Positions 25,977 through 35,192 are shown, numbered from the stretch's first letter. The stretch: 64,000 bases of DNA from Novosphingobium rosa NBRC 15208 (GCF_001598555.1 NZ_BCZE01000007.1:19552-83551); one strand, 5' to 3'. Notes: generated by a model not told the origin, from the letters alone. Translations and numbers: made by a program.

Positions 25977-27953
25977 TCAGAACGACACGGCGCGCTGGGG
26001 CGTTTCCTCCACCGGCCGGATCGGCAGGCCGGTGCGCGGCGGACCCGACATCACGTCGCAATGGCGTGAGGGATGCAGCCCGGTCACATCATGCTCCTCG
26101 GCATGGTTGCGCAGCAGGGTGACGATGGCCTCGCGATCGATGGCGCGCGAATAGGCGAAGCCCTGCCCGAACTTGCAGCCCATCGTCCAGAGCTGGCGCG
26201 CCTGTGCCGAGGTCTCGATCCCCTCAGCGATCACCTCCATGCCAAGGCGGCGCACGATGTCGATCAGCCCGTCGACGATGATCTGGCTGGGATCGCCGGG
26301 GCGCAGCCTGGCGACAAAGGCCTGATCGATCTTGATGATGTCCACCGGCACATGCAGCAGATGCGTCAGCGAGGCATAGCCGGTGCCGAAATCGTCGAGC
26401 GCCACCTTCACGCCAGCCGCCCGCAGCGCCGCGATTTCACGCGCCACCACCTGATCGCGCCGGCCCAGATAGACATCCTCGGTCACCTCCAGCACCAGCC
26501 GGTCGAGCGGCGCGCCGGTGCGTTCGAAGGCCTCCTTCAGCTTGACGGCGAGGCTGCCGGTGTAGAAATCGGCGGTCGAGACATTGACCCCCACATGCTG
26601 CAGCGACAGGCCCAGATCGCTCCAGTAAACCATATCACGCGCCACCGCATCGACCATCTGGCGGGTCATCTCGGCGGCGACATGGGCATCGGAGGTGGCA
26701 TCCTGAAAATGGCGCGCATCGATCATGCTGCCATCGGCGGCGCGCATGCGGCACAGCGCCTCCAGCCCGATGATCTTGCCGGTGTCGAGGCGGACGATGG
26801 GCTGGTAAAAAGCCTCGATGCGTTCTTCGGCCAAAGCCTCGGCCACATCGCGGATGGCGTCGCGGCGCAGGGTGATGCGCGTGCCGATGCCCGGCCAATA
26901 GCGCACGAAACCGCCGCGCCCGGTTTCCTTGGCGTGATACAACGCGAAATCGGCGGCTTCGTTGACGGCGACAGCAGTGGCCTGATCGTGGCTCAGCACC
27001 GCCCCGCCGATCGTGGCGCGGGGCACCACCGAATGGCCATCGCAGACCGCGGGGGAATCGAGCAGGCGGAAGATGCTGGCCGCCGCGCTGTCCAGATCGG
27101 CCAGGGCGCTTTCCGACTGGACGATCACCGCGAATTCATCGCCCCCCAGCCGAAAGGCCACATCGGGCGCCATCGCCTGCGACAGGCGGCGCGCCGCGGC
27201 GCGGATCAGATCGTCGCCCGCCAGATGGCCGAAGGTGTCGTTCACCACCTTGAGATTGTCGAGATCGAGCACGAAAAGCGCCCATGATCCCGGCTCCTCG
27301 CAGGCGATGTTGGCCAGCGCGGCGTTGAAGGCCTGCCGGTTGGGCAGGCCGGTCAGCGCATCGATGGTCGCGCGCCTTTCGCGGTCGATGATGCGCTCCT
27401 GACGGCGCAGCGCCGTGCCGCACAGTTCGACGCAGCCCTGCGCCAGATCGCGCTCGGGCTGCGTGGGGCTGCGGTGCTCGGGCGCATAGATCGCCAGCAC
27501 CGCCACCACCTGCCCCATCGCGTCGATCACCGGGAAAGACCAGCAGGCGCGCAGATCGGGCCGTTCGAGCATGGGATAGAAACGGGCGAAGCGCGGATCG
27601 CGCTCGATGTCCTCGATCACCACCGGGGCGCGACGATAGGCCGCCGTGCCGCAGGAGCCGACCTCCGGCCCGATCATCAGACCGTCCAGCGCGAGGCTGT
27701 ATGTGGCGGGCAGTCCGGGCGCGGCCAGCGGATGGATCAGCCCGGCCCGGTCCACCGTCAGGATCGAGCAGGCCACGCCCGGCAGCAGCTTCTCCAGATT
27801 GAGGCACAGCTGGCGCGCCGTCTGATCCAGCGGCTCGCCATTGGCAATCATTCCGAGGATTTTGTTCTGAATCAGCAGCACGTCCAGCGTCCCGAAAGAT
27901 GCAAGAAGGGATTGGACGAAGCTAGGCGCTAAACGTAAATCCGGCTGCACCAT
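25977..27953 (-). CDS. GAF-GGDEF-EAL cyclic-di-GMP signalling protein
   Basis: 658 residues, no membrane segments. GAF-type sensor domain (about 30-185, with GSCGTAAYRR near 99-108), GGDEF domain (about 195-355; motif GGDEF intact at 270-274) and EAL domain (about 370-620). The EAL keeps GLEALCR, the NVS asparagine, LEVTED, DDFGTGYASL, IKID and AEGIET. The RxxD inhibitory site before GGDEF is not conserved (MAPD). Both making and breaking c-di-GMP are possible; the balance cannot be told from sequence. It converges on the DszA-like gene with a 10-base gap, so any tie to sulfur metabolism is only positional. Confidence 0.9.
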   Translation of the reverse strand: MVQPDLRLAPSFVQSLLASFGTLDVLLIQNKILGMIANGEPLDQTARQLCLNLEKLLPGVACSILTVDRAGLIHPLAAPGLPATYSLALDGLMIGPEVGSCGTAAYRRAPVVIEDIERDPRFARFYPMLERPDLRACWSFPVIDAMGQVVAVLAIYAPEHRSPTQPERDLAQGCVELCGTALRRQERIIDRERRATIDALTGLPNRQAFNAALANIACEEPGSWALFVLDLDNLKVVNDTFGHLAGDDLIRAAARRLSQAMAPDVAFRLGGDEFAVIVQSESALADLDSAAASIFRLLDSPAVCDGHSVVPRATIGGAVLSHDQATAVAVNEAADFALYHAKETGRGGFVRYWPGIGTRITLRRDAIRDVAEALAEERIEAFYQPIVRLDTGKIIGLEALCRMRAADGSMIDARHFQDATSDAHVAAEMTRQMVDAVARDMVYWSDLGLSLQHVGVNVSTADFYTGSLAVKLKEAFERTGAPLDRLVLEVTEDVYLGRRDQVVAREIAALRAAGVKVALDDFGTGYASLTHLLHVPVDIIKIDQAFVARLRPGDPSQIIVDGLIDIVRRLGMEVIAEGIETSAQARQLWTMGCKFGQGFAYSRAIDREAIVTLLRNHAEEHDVTGLHPSRHCDVMSGPPRTGLPIRPVEETPQRAVSF

Positions 27954-28060
27954 GCATGGTAAGCAGCAGGATACATGAAAAGCAGGTATTGGTGCCTAGT
28001 TCTTATAAAGCCACGTTACTATAGATTTTTTAGCGATACGAAATGATGAAGAAGGCAGGC

Positions 28061-28456
28061 CTAACCCGCGATCAGGGCCCAGAGCGTTAACAACAGCCCC
28101 GCCAGCGACACCAGCCAGACCACAGTGCGCACCACCGGCACACCCGCGGCATAGAGCGGCAGATAGACCACCCGCGCGCCCGCATAAAGCGCCGCTCCGG
28201 CTTGCGTCTTCCAGCCCAGATGGCCTTGCGCCGCCGCCCCCAGCAGCGCCCCGATCCACAATGGCAAGGTTTCGTAGAGATTGGCCTGAGCGCGTTGCAG
28301 CCGCTGCACCAGAGCGCTCGGCGGCGGCATGGGCGCATCGCGGGCGCCCAGATTCCATGCCACGCCATATTGGCGGGTGCGCACATTTGCCGCCCACAGA
28401 ATATTCACCAGCGCCAACCCAATCACCGCGCCCAGCATGATAAATTCCAGCCGCAT
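28061..28456 (-). CDS. MAPEG family membrane protein
   Basis: 131 residues with four hydrophobic segments. The sequence RAQANLYETLPLWIGALL, including the N-E-P/L-type motif, and GARVVYLPLYAAGVPVVRT match the MAPEG family (membrane-associated glutathione and eicosanoid enzymes; bacterial members of unknown substrate). GGGAGG lies five bases before the ATG, which decides this start over the longer frame. Probably co-transcribed behind the phosphoesterase gene (11-base gap). Confidence 0.85.
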   Translation of the reverse strand: MRLEFIMLGAVIGLALVNILWAANVRTRQYGVAWNLGARDAPMPPPSALVQRLQRAQANLYETLPLWIGALLGAAAQGHLGWKTQAGAALYAGARVVYLPLYAAGVPVVRTVVWLVSLAGLLLTLWALIAG

Positions 28457-28467
28457 CGCAACCTCCC

Positions 28468-29718
28468 TTAAAGGGGCGGCCCGACACCATCCGCATCGGC
28501 GACGGGCGCCTCTGTCATAACGATCTTGCCCTCACGCAGGGTCCATCCCTCATGGGCGACCAGCGTGCCTTCCGCGTCGCGGTAATCGACGCGCAGCTCC
28601 GGCCCGTCAAAGCCCAGCATAGCATAGCCATTGGGCCACAGCACCACCTGAGCGCCGGTATCGAGGATGCGGTGATCCTCCAGCAGGATCGGGCAGGAGG
28701 GATCGCGTTTCTGGCCGGGCGGCTCGCAGGGCATGCCGCCATGGCCGATGCAGCGCCCGTGGATCTCCAGCCCGGCGCGCTCGACGGGCGCATAAACGCT
28801 CAGCCAGTGCTCATGGCCCCAGAACCACAGAACCGGCCCGCCCAGCACCGCGCCGATCTGCTCCATCAGCCGGGGGAAGCCGGGCTCATAGAAGGAGAAC
28901 GGCTGATGGTGGGTGAGGATGATCGTGCCGCGCGGTTCTTTCGGGTCGCCCGGACGCGGCTTGGTGACCAACTCTTTCAGCCAGTTCACAACGGCATCGG
29001 GCAGATGGCAGTCGGGCCGAAACAGCAGTTCCCAGAAGGGCCAGCTGATCGAGTGATAGCCGCTGTCGAGCCCGATGATGCGCCAATGGTCGTTCTGAAG
29101 CGCGAAGAAACTGGCCTGCTGGTCCAGCGCGGGCAGGACGCGGCGGAAATAGCCGCGCCCGCGCGCATACATCTCGTGATTGCCGTTGAGCGCGAAGGAG
29201 CGCTGCGATCCGCGCGGAAAGGCCACCGCCTGCCACGGGCTGCCGGGCACGTCCTCGCCCAGAAAGTTTTCGCGGGCTTCATCCTCGTCGCCCACGAAAT
29301 AGATGTCGCCCATATGGATGGTGTGTTCGGGCCGATGTTCGCGGATGCGGGCGGCGACTTGCGCGGCGGCCAGCGTGCCGCTGGCCCAGTCTCCATAGAG
29401 CGCCACCGTGCCGGTGTCGGCCATGATATGGATACCGCTCTGGCCGGTACCTTCATAGGTGAGCAACTTCTCGCGCGGGCCGAAGCGGTGCGAAAGATAG
29501 GTCAGCGCCCAGGCCAGCTTGTTGGTCTTTTCCAGGCTGGTGACCGGGATGTTGGGGGCAAGGACGGCAAGCCGCGCTGCCTCTACCCCACCCTTGCCGA
29601 GTTGTTTCTTCGCCGCCAGCGCCGCGCGGCGTTTGGCAAAAGCCTGCGCCTGCGATTCGCGCGCCATATCGACATCCGCGCGCGTCTTGTAAGGCTTGCC
29701 ATCCGGTCCCAGTGCCAT
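28468..29718 (-). CDS. Calcineurin-like metallophosphoesterase
   Basis: 416 residues. The five metallophosphoesterase blocks are visible: GDW in ALYGDWASGT, MGDIYFVGD, GNHEMY, THHQP and GHEHW. An N-terminal helical region (about 1-45, rich in Ala, Lys and Arg) precedes the domain, and a C-terminal beta-rich part follows. No signal peptide, so cytoplasmic. The substrate is unknown. GGGGAG precedes the ATG. Operon with the MAPEG gene. Confidence 0.85.
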   Translation of the reverse strand: MALGPDGKPYKTRADVDMARESQAQAFAKRRAALAAKKQLGKGGVEAARLAVLAPNIPVTSLEKTNKLAWALTYLSHRFGPREKLLTYEGTGQSGIHIMADTGTVALYGDWASGTLAAAQVAARIREHRPEHTIHMGDIYFVGDEDEARENFLGEDVPGSPWQAVAFPRGSQRSFALNGNHEMYARGRGYFRRVLPALDQQASFFALQNDHWRIIGLDSGYHSISWPFWELLFRPDCHLPDAVVNWLKELVTKPRPGDPKEPRGTIILTHHQPFSFYEPGFPRLMEQIGAVLGGPVLWFWGHEHWLSVYAPVERAGLEIHGRCIGHGGMPCEPPGQKRDPSCPILLEDHRILDTGAQVVLWPNGYAMLGFDGPELRVDYRDAEGTLVAHEGWTLREGKIVMTEAPVADADGVGPPL

Positions 29719-29937
29719 GCCGCGTCTCCCCTGCTCGCGCGATGATGCCTTGGCGCGCAGGCTGTAGGCAAGACCGCAACACGATGGCCCCGGCTTTTCA
29801 TCTTATGCGCTACAGCGCGGGATCGACAGGATAAACCGCATGGAAAGGGTGAACTTGCGATCCCCTGCCGCATTGTCTTTCCATGAAGGACAGGACCTGC
29901 CGCCCGGCAGGACGATGCAGCAGCGAAAGCCCAAGCC
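29719..29937. other. Divergent intergenic region
   Basis: 219 bases between the phosphoesterase and lipoprotein genes. No clear promoter boxes and no supportable gene. Confidence 0.35.
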
Positions 29938-31050
29938 ATGGCGATGTTCCCGCGCCCCCGCCCCCTGCTGGCCAGCTTGCTGCTGCCCCTGCTGCTGTCG
30001 GCCTGCGCGGGTTTCGCGCCCAAGCGGCTCTACAACGACCAGATCGGCTATTCCGGCTCGCTCAGCGACAGCCAGAAGGCCCAGACGCTGCTCAATGCCG
30101 TGCGCATCCGCTATGGGGATTCGCCGGTGTTCCTCAACACCACGCAGGTGATTTCGGGCTATTCGCTGCAGCGCAGCCTGTCGGGCAGGCTCTCCATCCT
30201 GCCCGGCAACAATCCGGCCAACACCATCGCCGGAACCCCCGGCATGACCATGACCCAAAGCCCCACCTTCACCTTCCAGCCCGTGACCGGCGCGGCGCTG
30301 GCGCAAAGCGTGATCCAGCCGCTCTCCCCCGCCGAGCTGCTGCCGCTGAGCCTTTCGGGCACGCCCATCGATGTGCTGTTCCGTCTGGCGGTGCAATCGG
30401 TCAACGGCTTGCAGAACAGCTCCATGCTGGACACCGCCAACCGCACCGGATCGCCCGGCTTTGCGCATCTGCTGATCAATCTGCGGCGGCTTCAGGTAGC
30501 CGGGCTGCTGCATTTCCGCCTCGGCCAGACCGAGAACGGCGGCGACCCCACCAAGACGGAGGACAAATCCACCAAGGCCCCGAGCAACCTCATCATCTCC
30601 CTGCCCGACAGCGACGACCCGGCATTGCAAAAGGTGGTGGTGACCACGCGCAAGATGCTGGGCCTTTCCGCCACAAGCACCGAGGCCGAGGTGGTCTATG
30701 GCAGCGGATCGCCCTCGCCCGGCACGGTCTCAATCCTGACGCGGCCCATTCTGGGGGTGCTGGGGGAGATCGCCTCGGAAATCGAGGTTTCGCCCCAGGA
30801 TGTCGCCGAGCATCGCACCATCCCCACGGTGGACGATACGGCGATCCTCTCGCGCCCCACCATCATCATCCACAATGGCGAGAAGCCGCCCCGCGATGCC
30901 TTCTCCAGCGTGCGCTATCATGAGCGCTGGTACTGGATCGCCGACACCGATTTCGACAGCAAGCTGGCCTTTTCGGTGATGCAGACCTTGGTGTCTCTGG
31001 CAGAGACCACCCAGCCGAGCGGGACAGTGGTGACGATTCCGGCAAGGTAG
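29938..31050 (+). CDS. Predicted lipoprotein of unknown function
   Basis: 370 residues. Signal peptide (about 9-22) with lipobox LLSAC puts the lipid-modified Cys at about 23. The mature part has a periodic, helix-poor character: QKAQTLLNAVRIRYGDSPVFLN at 48-69 is the most conserved-looking stretch, and the C-terminus (YHERWYWIADTDFDSKLAF) suggests a folded domain. I do not recognise a named family. Likely exposed to the periplasm or in the outer membrane. It is followed by a degenerate palindromic repeat. Confidence 0.75.
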   Translation: MAMFPRPRPLLASLLLPLLLSACAGFAPKRLYNDQIGYSGSLSDSQKAQTLLNAVRIRYGDSPVFLNTTQVISGYSLQRSLSGRLSILPGNNPANTIAGTPGMTMTQSPTFTFQPVTGAALAQSVIQPLSPAELLPLSLSGTPIDVLFRLAVQSVNGLQNSSMLDTANRTGSPGFAHLLINLRRLQVAGLLHFRLGQTENGGDPTKTEDKSTKAPSNLIISLPDSDDPALQKVVVTTRKMLGLSATSTEAEVVYGSGSPSPGTVSILTRPILGVLGEIASEIEVSPQDVAEHRTIPTVDDTAILSRPTIIIHNGEKPPRDAFSSVRYHERWYWIADTDFDSKLAFSVMQTLVSLAETTQPSGTVVTIPAR

Positions 31051-31061
31051 AAAGAAGGGAA

Positions 31062-31092
31062 ACTGCGAGGGTCATAAGCCTCGCGCACCCCT
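31062..31092 (+). repeat. Palindromic repeat copy 6 (degenerate)
   Basis: GCGAGG / CCTCGC arms around GTCATAAG, tail GCACCCC, 15 bases after the lipoprotein stop. It keeps the position and orientation of the family but shorter arms. GCCTGCGGCGGCC at about 31140 echoes the inner motif of the composites. Confidence 0.6.
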
Positions 31093-31136
31093 TGGCTTGT
31101 TCATTGTGACCGGCGCCCAGCGGCGCGCATCGGTTT

Positions 31137-31535
31137 TCAGCCTGCGGCGGCCAGGGGCATTGTCGCCATCGGGGTCTCCGCAAGCTGCTCCTCGCTCTTG
31201 CGCGCGAAAGCGGCAAGGGCTGCGGGCATCCACCAGATCATGTAATCGTCATGCGCCGTCGAACCCGTCATAATCAGCAGCAAGGCCGCGATCATGAACA
31301 GGATCAGCCGCCAGAGCGTGCCGGTCCGCGCCAGCACAGCCTCCAGAAGCGCAAAGCCGCGGCGCAAGACAAGGCAGGCCAACATCCCGCCGCCAAAGAT
31401 CAGCAACAGCGCCAGGCGCGGGAAGCCGTTCTAAAACCATCCCACCGGCAGCAGAATGGCGAAGTTCAGATAGATCAGAAACGGCAGGCTCAGGCTTGGC
31501 GGCGCAGAGGGCCGCGCAGTCGCATCGATTGTCAT
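31137..31535 (-). pseudogene. Small membrane protein gene interrupted by an in-frame amber codon
   Basis: Reading from the ATG at 31535, 34 codons (MTIDATARPSAPPSLSLPFL, then a hydrophobic segment ending LLPVGWF) lead to TAG at 31431-31433. The same frame then continues without shift through NGFPRLALLLIFGGGM, two more hydrophobic segments and a soluble tail to 31137. Together this would be a 132-residue, three-helix membrane protein. A single substitution could have made the stop (from TGG, CAG or similar). The part after the stop could still start at an internal ATG (31404). Family unknown. Confidence 0.7.
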
Positions 31536-31880
31536 GAGAACAGATCTCAAGGCACCTTTCAGATGGGGTGCTCAAAACCTACTCATGCGAAGAATGATGA
31601 ATCAATACAGAAATTCGTAAAATCATGTTCCGGAAACGGAACCGGTTCATGCAAATTCCCGCTTGGTATTTGGCAGATTCCTCACCACCTGTACGCGGCA
31701 ACCATCGCGTTTTTCATGCAAGGAAAGGAAGGTCTCGCCAGACAAGCCACCGCCTCGCTGTTCCAGACGTTCTTGAACCAAGCATCCTCCAGCACCCTGC
31801 CCGAGCGTTTGAAGATCACACCGCCGGTGCAAGGCAGCGCCTTAATCGCTTCGGGGCGGCAGCCTCTCCGCCCTGCCGGA
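31536..31880. other. Intergenic stretch without recognisable gene
   Basis: 345 bases, less GC-rich than the flanks and without the strong third-position bias of neighbouring genes. Frames are short on both strands. It adjoins an interrupted gene and may be decayed coding DNA, but I cannot name an ancestor. Confidence 0.4.
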
Positions 31881-32075
31881 TCAGTTCGCCGCGCTGGCGA
31901 CAGCAGGTTCCTGCGGGATCGCCGTATAATCGCCGAGCGAGGTCAGCAGGCGGCGATAGCGGCGGGCCAGTTCGAGATGCGCCTCACGCTTATGCGGCTT
32001 TTTCGTGCCCGCCGCGATCAGATAGCAGCGGTCAATGCGGCGGGTGAGGAAATCCCGGTTCCAGAACCAGCTCAT
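31881..32075 (-). CDS. Small conserved-looking hypothetical protein
   Basis: 64 residues: MSWFWNRDFLTRRIDRCYLI then a basic helix (HKREAHLELARRYRRLL). The amphipathic, Arg/Leu-rich pattern and GGAG eight bases before the ATG support translation. Resembles short orphan proteins seen in sphingomonads, from memory only. A TATAGT lies about 45 bases upstream on the minus strand. Function unknown. Confidence 0.55.
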   Translation of the reverse strand: MSWFWNRDFLTRRIDRCYLIAAGTKKPHKREAHLELARRYRRLLTSLGDYTAIPQEPAVASAAN

Positions 32076-32385
32076 CGGGCGAACTCCAAACGTCTATCTT
32101 TTCTGTAGACTATACAATGGGCCTGAATATCCGTTCAGAAAAGCCTCCTGCGCCCAAATGGCACCGTCATGCGCTGGATCGATCCTGCAATCGTGTGCGA
32201 CCCTCACCCATTTTGTAATATTCTTTCGTTCACGCCTACGTCATCCGCCTCATTCCATCTTTTGGGCCAACCACGTGACGCGGAGCCACGACTCGCAGGG
32301 CGGAGCGCGCCACGCTTTGGTCTAAGCAACCTTACGGGGGTTTCGCGCATTCCTTGGGTAAATGCACAGGCACAGGAGTTACATC
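32076..32385. other. Divergent intergenic region upstream of the GH75-like gene
   Basis: 310 bases, AT-richer than average at 32090-32130 and 32205-32270. It should contain the promoters of the small protein (leftward) and the chitosanase-like gene (rightward). No gene supported. Confidence 0.4.
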
Positions 32386-33294
32386 GTGATCATGTCGGGG
32401 CGAGCGGTCTGGCTCGCGAAACGGGTGTTGTCAGGATCGCTTGCGGGGTTGATCGCCGCCCAGTCCCTCACCGCCGCCGCAGCCCCCGCCTGCCCGATCA
32501 CCCCCTCCCCCGCCGATTCCTCCTTCGACTATATGGGCACGCGCATCGACCGGCATGGCACGCCGGGGGCCTACACCTATGTCACCGGCATGAAGATCGT
32601 GGACGCCGATGGCGCGCCCAACGCCTATCACCCCGCAGACATCGAAGACGCCTGCCCGGACAATGGCCGGGGCCTCGATTGCCTTGAGGCCGCAGGCTAT
32701 CCGCATGGCTCATGGTGGCAGACGGTGCTGGCCGCCGACCCGCGCGCGCCAGACCGCCCCGCCATTCAGCGCAAGGGCAGGTTCAAGGGCTATTTCGTCT
32801 CGATGACGTCCCTGCAGAATGTGGCGTGGGGCGGCCCGGCCAATCCGGCCAGCTATGTCGACGCCTCGGCCACGCCCTATATCGTGCTGCCCGCCCCGAT
32901 CTACCGCACCGAAGGCATGGGGGCGATGGGCGACATCGGCTATGCCATCAACCTCGACACGGGCCGCGCCACGCCATTCGTGATCGCTGACGAAGGCCCG
33001 GTCGAACCGCTGGGCGAGGCCTCGATGGCCTTCTGGGCGGCGCTGGGCGAAGGACCGCCCAATGCCCGCAACGGCGAGGGCCTGCCACGGGGCCGCATCG
33101 CCTACACCGTCTTCCCCCATAGCCGCGAGAGCATCGACATCGGCTGGCCCATCGATCCCGAGCGTCTGAAGGCCGAAGCCCTGCGCCTGCTGGCCGCCAC
33201 CGGAGGCGAAAGCGGCATGCGCGCCTGCGCGCTTCAGCAGAGCAGCGCCAGTGTCGCCGCAGCAGGAACCGGGGCGCTGGAGATCGGCGGATGA
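32386..33294 (+). CDS. Secreted GH75-like chitosanase
   Basis: 302 residues from a GTG at 32386, chosen because AGGAG lies seven bases upstream; ATG 32362 and ATG 32392 are in frame. A signal peptide (about 10-35, ending AAAA-PAC) is followed by a single domain. The blocks YFVSMTSL, YVDASATPYIVLP, GAMGDIGYAI and VIADEGPVEPLGEASMAF match the glycoside hydrolase family 75 pattern (chitosanases; the D-x-GP-x-GEAS region carries catalytic acids). Family members hydrolyse beta-1,4-glucosamine polymers. The assignment is by pattern; the real polymer is unknown. Overlaps the next gene by 4 bases. Confidence 0.7.
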   Translation: MIMSGRAVWLAKRVLSGSLAGLIAAQSLTAAAAPACPITPSPADSSFDYMGTRIDRHGTPGAYTYVTGMKIVDADGAPNAYHPADIEDACPDNGRGLDCLEAAGYPHGSWWQTVLAADPRAPDRPAIQRKGRFKGYFVSMTSLQNVAWGGPANPASYVDASATPYIVLPAPIYRTEGMGAMGDIGYAINLDTGRATPFVIADEGPVEPLGEASMAFWAALGEGPPNARNGEGLPRGRIAYTVFPHSRESIDIGWPIDPERLKAEALRLLAATGGESGMRACALQQSSASVAAAGTGALEIGG

Positions 33295-33635
33295 GCGGCG
33301 CGCTGATCCTGCTGGCCCTTCTGGCGGCTCCCCCTGCCGATACGGACACCGACTGGACCCCGCACAGCGCCGCCGCTCTCCTTGACGCCAGTTTCGGCAG
33401 CGCGGCGGAATGCCAGCAACAGCTCGATGAAGCGCGGGCGCGCGTCAGCCATGCGCCGCCAGTGCATGGGCTGGGCTATGACCGGCTGTTTGCTCAGGGC
33501 CGCTGTGAAACCGAAAGGCTGGCCGCCACCGCGGGCGCTCCGGTCTGGCGCATCCACATGCACTGGCCCAAGGTGAAGCGCGTGCCCTCTCCTCATGCCC
33601 TTCACCCCGTCGCCGGGATCGCGCGCAAGCCCTGA
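33291..33635 (+). CDS. Small exported hypothetical protein
   Basis: 114 residues beginning MSGALILLALLAAPPADT, a short signal-like start. Cys residues in AECQQQL and GRCETERL could form a disulfide. It overlaps the GH75-like stop (ATGA), so the two are translated together and may act together outside the cytoplasm. No family recognised. Confidence 0.6.
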   Translation: MSGALILLALLAAPPADTDTDWTPHSAAALLDASFGSAAECQQQLDEARARVSHAPPVHGLGYDRLFAQGRCETERLAATAGAPVWRIHMHWPKVKRVPSPHALHPVAGIARKP

Positions 33636-33775
33636 GGCGCCCCCGGTAAAAACTGGCCCGCCTCCAGCCTCAGCTCAGCTTGTTTCATGGACCTATCGCC
33701 TCATCCAGAGCTTAACGCATCGTGTCCGCGCGTCATGCAGGACCATCCTAACCTTCCGTGTCGAAAGGATCTCTC

Positions 33776-34072
33776 ATGACAGTTTCTCGCACCCTCACAG
33801 CCATGGCGCTGGGTCTTGGCGTTGCTCTGGCGGGCGTTCCCGCCTCGGCGCAGGTCAGCCATGAGACCAAGGTCAGCCACGACACCACCATGCAGGACGG
33901 CGTGGCCACCCGCACCACCAAGGTGGAGCATATCCGCAAGGTGAAGACCCATCGCCCCAAGAAGATCCTTGGCGTGAAGGTGGGCCACAAGACCCGCACC
34001 ACCAAGACGATCCAGACCCGCTCGGTCAGCTCGAACGGGGACCACAGCTCTTCGACCGAGATCAAGCATTAA
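33776..34072 (+). CDS. Small exported basic protein, hypothetical
   Basis: 98 residues from the ATG at 33776, with AAGGA eight bases upstream. Signal peptide about 1-27 (ending ASAQ). The mature chain is rich in Thr, Lys, His and Ser with repeats such as SHETKVSHDTT and RTTKVEHIRKVKTHRPKK. Secreted or periplasmic; the composition suggests binding of an anionic surface or polymer. No family recognised. Confidence 0.7.
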   Translation: MTVSRTLTAMALGLGVALAGVPASAQVSHETKVSHDTTMQDGVATRTTKVEHIRKVKTHRPKKILGVKVGHKTRTTKTIQTRSVSSNGDHSSSTEIKH

Positions 34073-34081
34073 GTCAGGACG

Positions 34082-34107
34082 GGGCGGGCCCTGACGAGCC
34101 CGCCCTT
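34082..34107. terminator. Terminator between convergent genes
   Basis: GGGCGGGC / GCCCGCCC arms (34082-34089 and 34098-34105) followed by TTCCC. Confidence 0.6.
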
Positions 34108-34110
34108 CCC

Positions 34111-35076
34111 TCACAGCCAGCCGGTGCGTTTGAAACGCAGCCAGAGCCCGCCGCAAATCACCACCATCGCGCTCAGCACCACGAAATAGCCGTTGTGGGT
34201 TTTCAGCTCCGGCATGTACTCGAAATTCATGCCATAGATGCCCGCGATCGCCGTGGGCACCGCCAGAATCGCCGCCCATGAGGCCAGCTGCCGGGTGATC
34301 ACCCCCTGCCGCTGCGATTCGAGCAGATTGCTCACCTCCAGCACAGACCCCAGAATGTCGCGCAGCGCATCGGTGCGGGTTTCCACGCGGCGCACATGAT
34401 CCAGTACATCGCGGAAATAGGGGCGCACCTCGGGATCGAGGCAGGGCAGGTCCTGATGCTCCAGCTTGCTCGCCACTTCCGACATCGGCCCCAGCATGCG
34501 CAGGAAGCGCATCAACGTGCGGCGCAGCGTGAAGATGCGGGTGATCTCCTCCCGGCTGAGGAAAGCGTCCAGCGCGCGGTTTTCCATCGCCAGCACTTCG
34601 TCCTCGATGGTTTCGATCACCGGGAAGAAGCCGTCGACGATAAAGTCCAGAATGGCGTGAAGCACATAGTCGGTGCCATGCATCAGCAGCGAGGGCGCCG
34701 CCTCCAGCTGGGCGCGTAGCGCCGTATGCGCGCGGGCCGAACCGTGACGCACGGTGATGATATGGTTGCGCCCGGTGAAGATCGCGGTCTCGCCATAGCA
34801 GATCTCGTCGCCCTGCAGATGGGCGGTGCGTGCGACGGTGAAAAGCTGGTCACCATAGACATCCACCTTGGGCATCTGATGGGCTTTCAGCGCATCCTCC
34901 ACCGCCAGCGGATGCAGGCCGTAATGCTGCTGGAGCAGGCGCAGTTCACTCTCGGTGGGTTCGAGCAGGCCGATCCAGACGAAGTCATCCGGCGCGATCA
35001 GCACCGGCGGGCAATCGAGCGTGGCGATTCTTCGCGGCTTGCCCTGATGGTAGAGAGAGGCGGAAACGACGCTCAT
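34111..35076 (-). CDS. corA: CorA-type magnesium/divalent cation channel
   Basis: 321 residues. A long cytoplasmic N-domain (about 1-255) with the stalk helix precedes two C-terminal membrane helices. The selectivity motif GMN is in IYGMNFEYMPEL (about 278-289), and the chain ends with the basic RFKRTGWL. Imports Mg2+, also Co2+ and Ni2+, as a pentamer. Length and architecture are typical. Monocistronic, upstream of the sodB terminator on the same strand. Confidence 0.93.
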   Translation of the reverse strand: MSVVSASLYHQGKPRRIATLDCPPVLIAPDDFVWIGLLEPTESELRLLQQHYGLHPLAVEDALKAHQMPKVDVYGDQLFTVARTAHLQGDEICYGETAIFTGRNHIITVRHGSARAHTALRAQLEAAPSLLMHGTDYVLHAILDFIVDGFFPVIETIEDEVLAMENRALDAFLSREEITRIFTLRRTLMRFLRMLGPMSEVASKLEHQDLPCLDPEVRPYFRDVLDHVRRVETRTDALRDILGSVLEVSNLLESQRQGVITRQLASWAAILAVPTAIAGIYGMNFEYMPELKTHNGYFVVLSAMVVICGGLWLRFKRTGWL

Positions 35077-35192
35077 GACAACTCCGTGACAGCGTCTGCG
35101 GGGACTAACCCCTTTTGCCGTGGCCGCAAAACCCCCTGCCCCGGACAGGCGTGTTTTCGGGGCCTTTGATCGTAAACGCGGGCTTCAAACGC

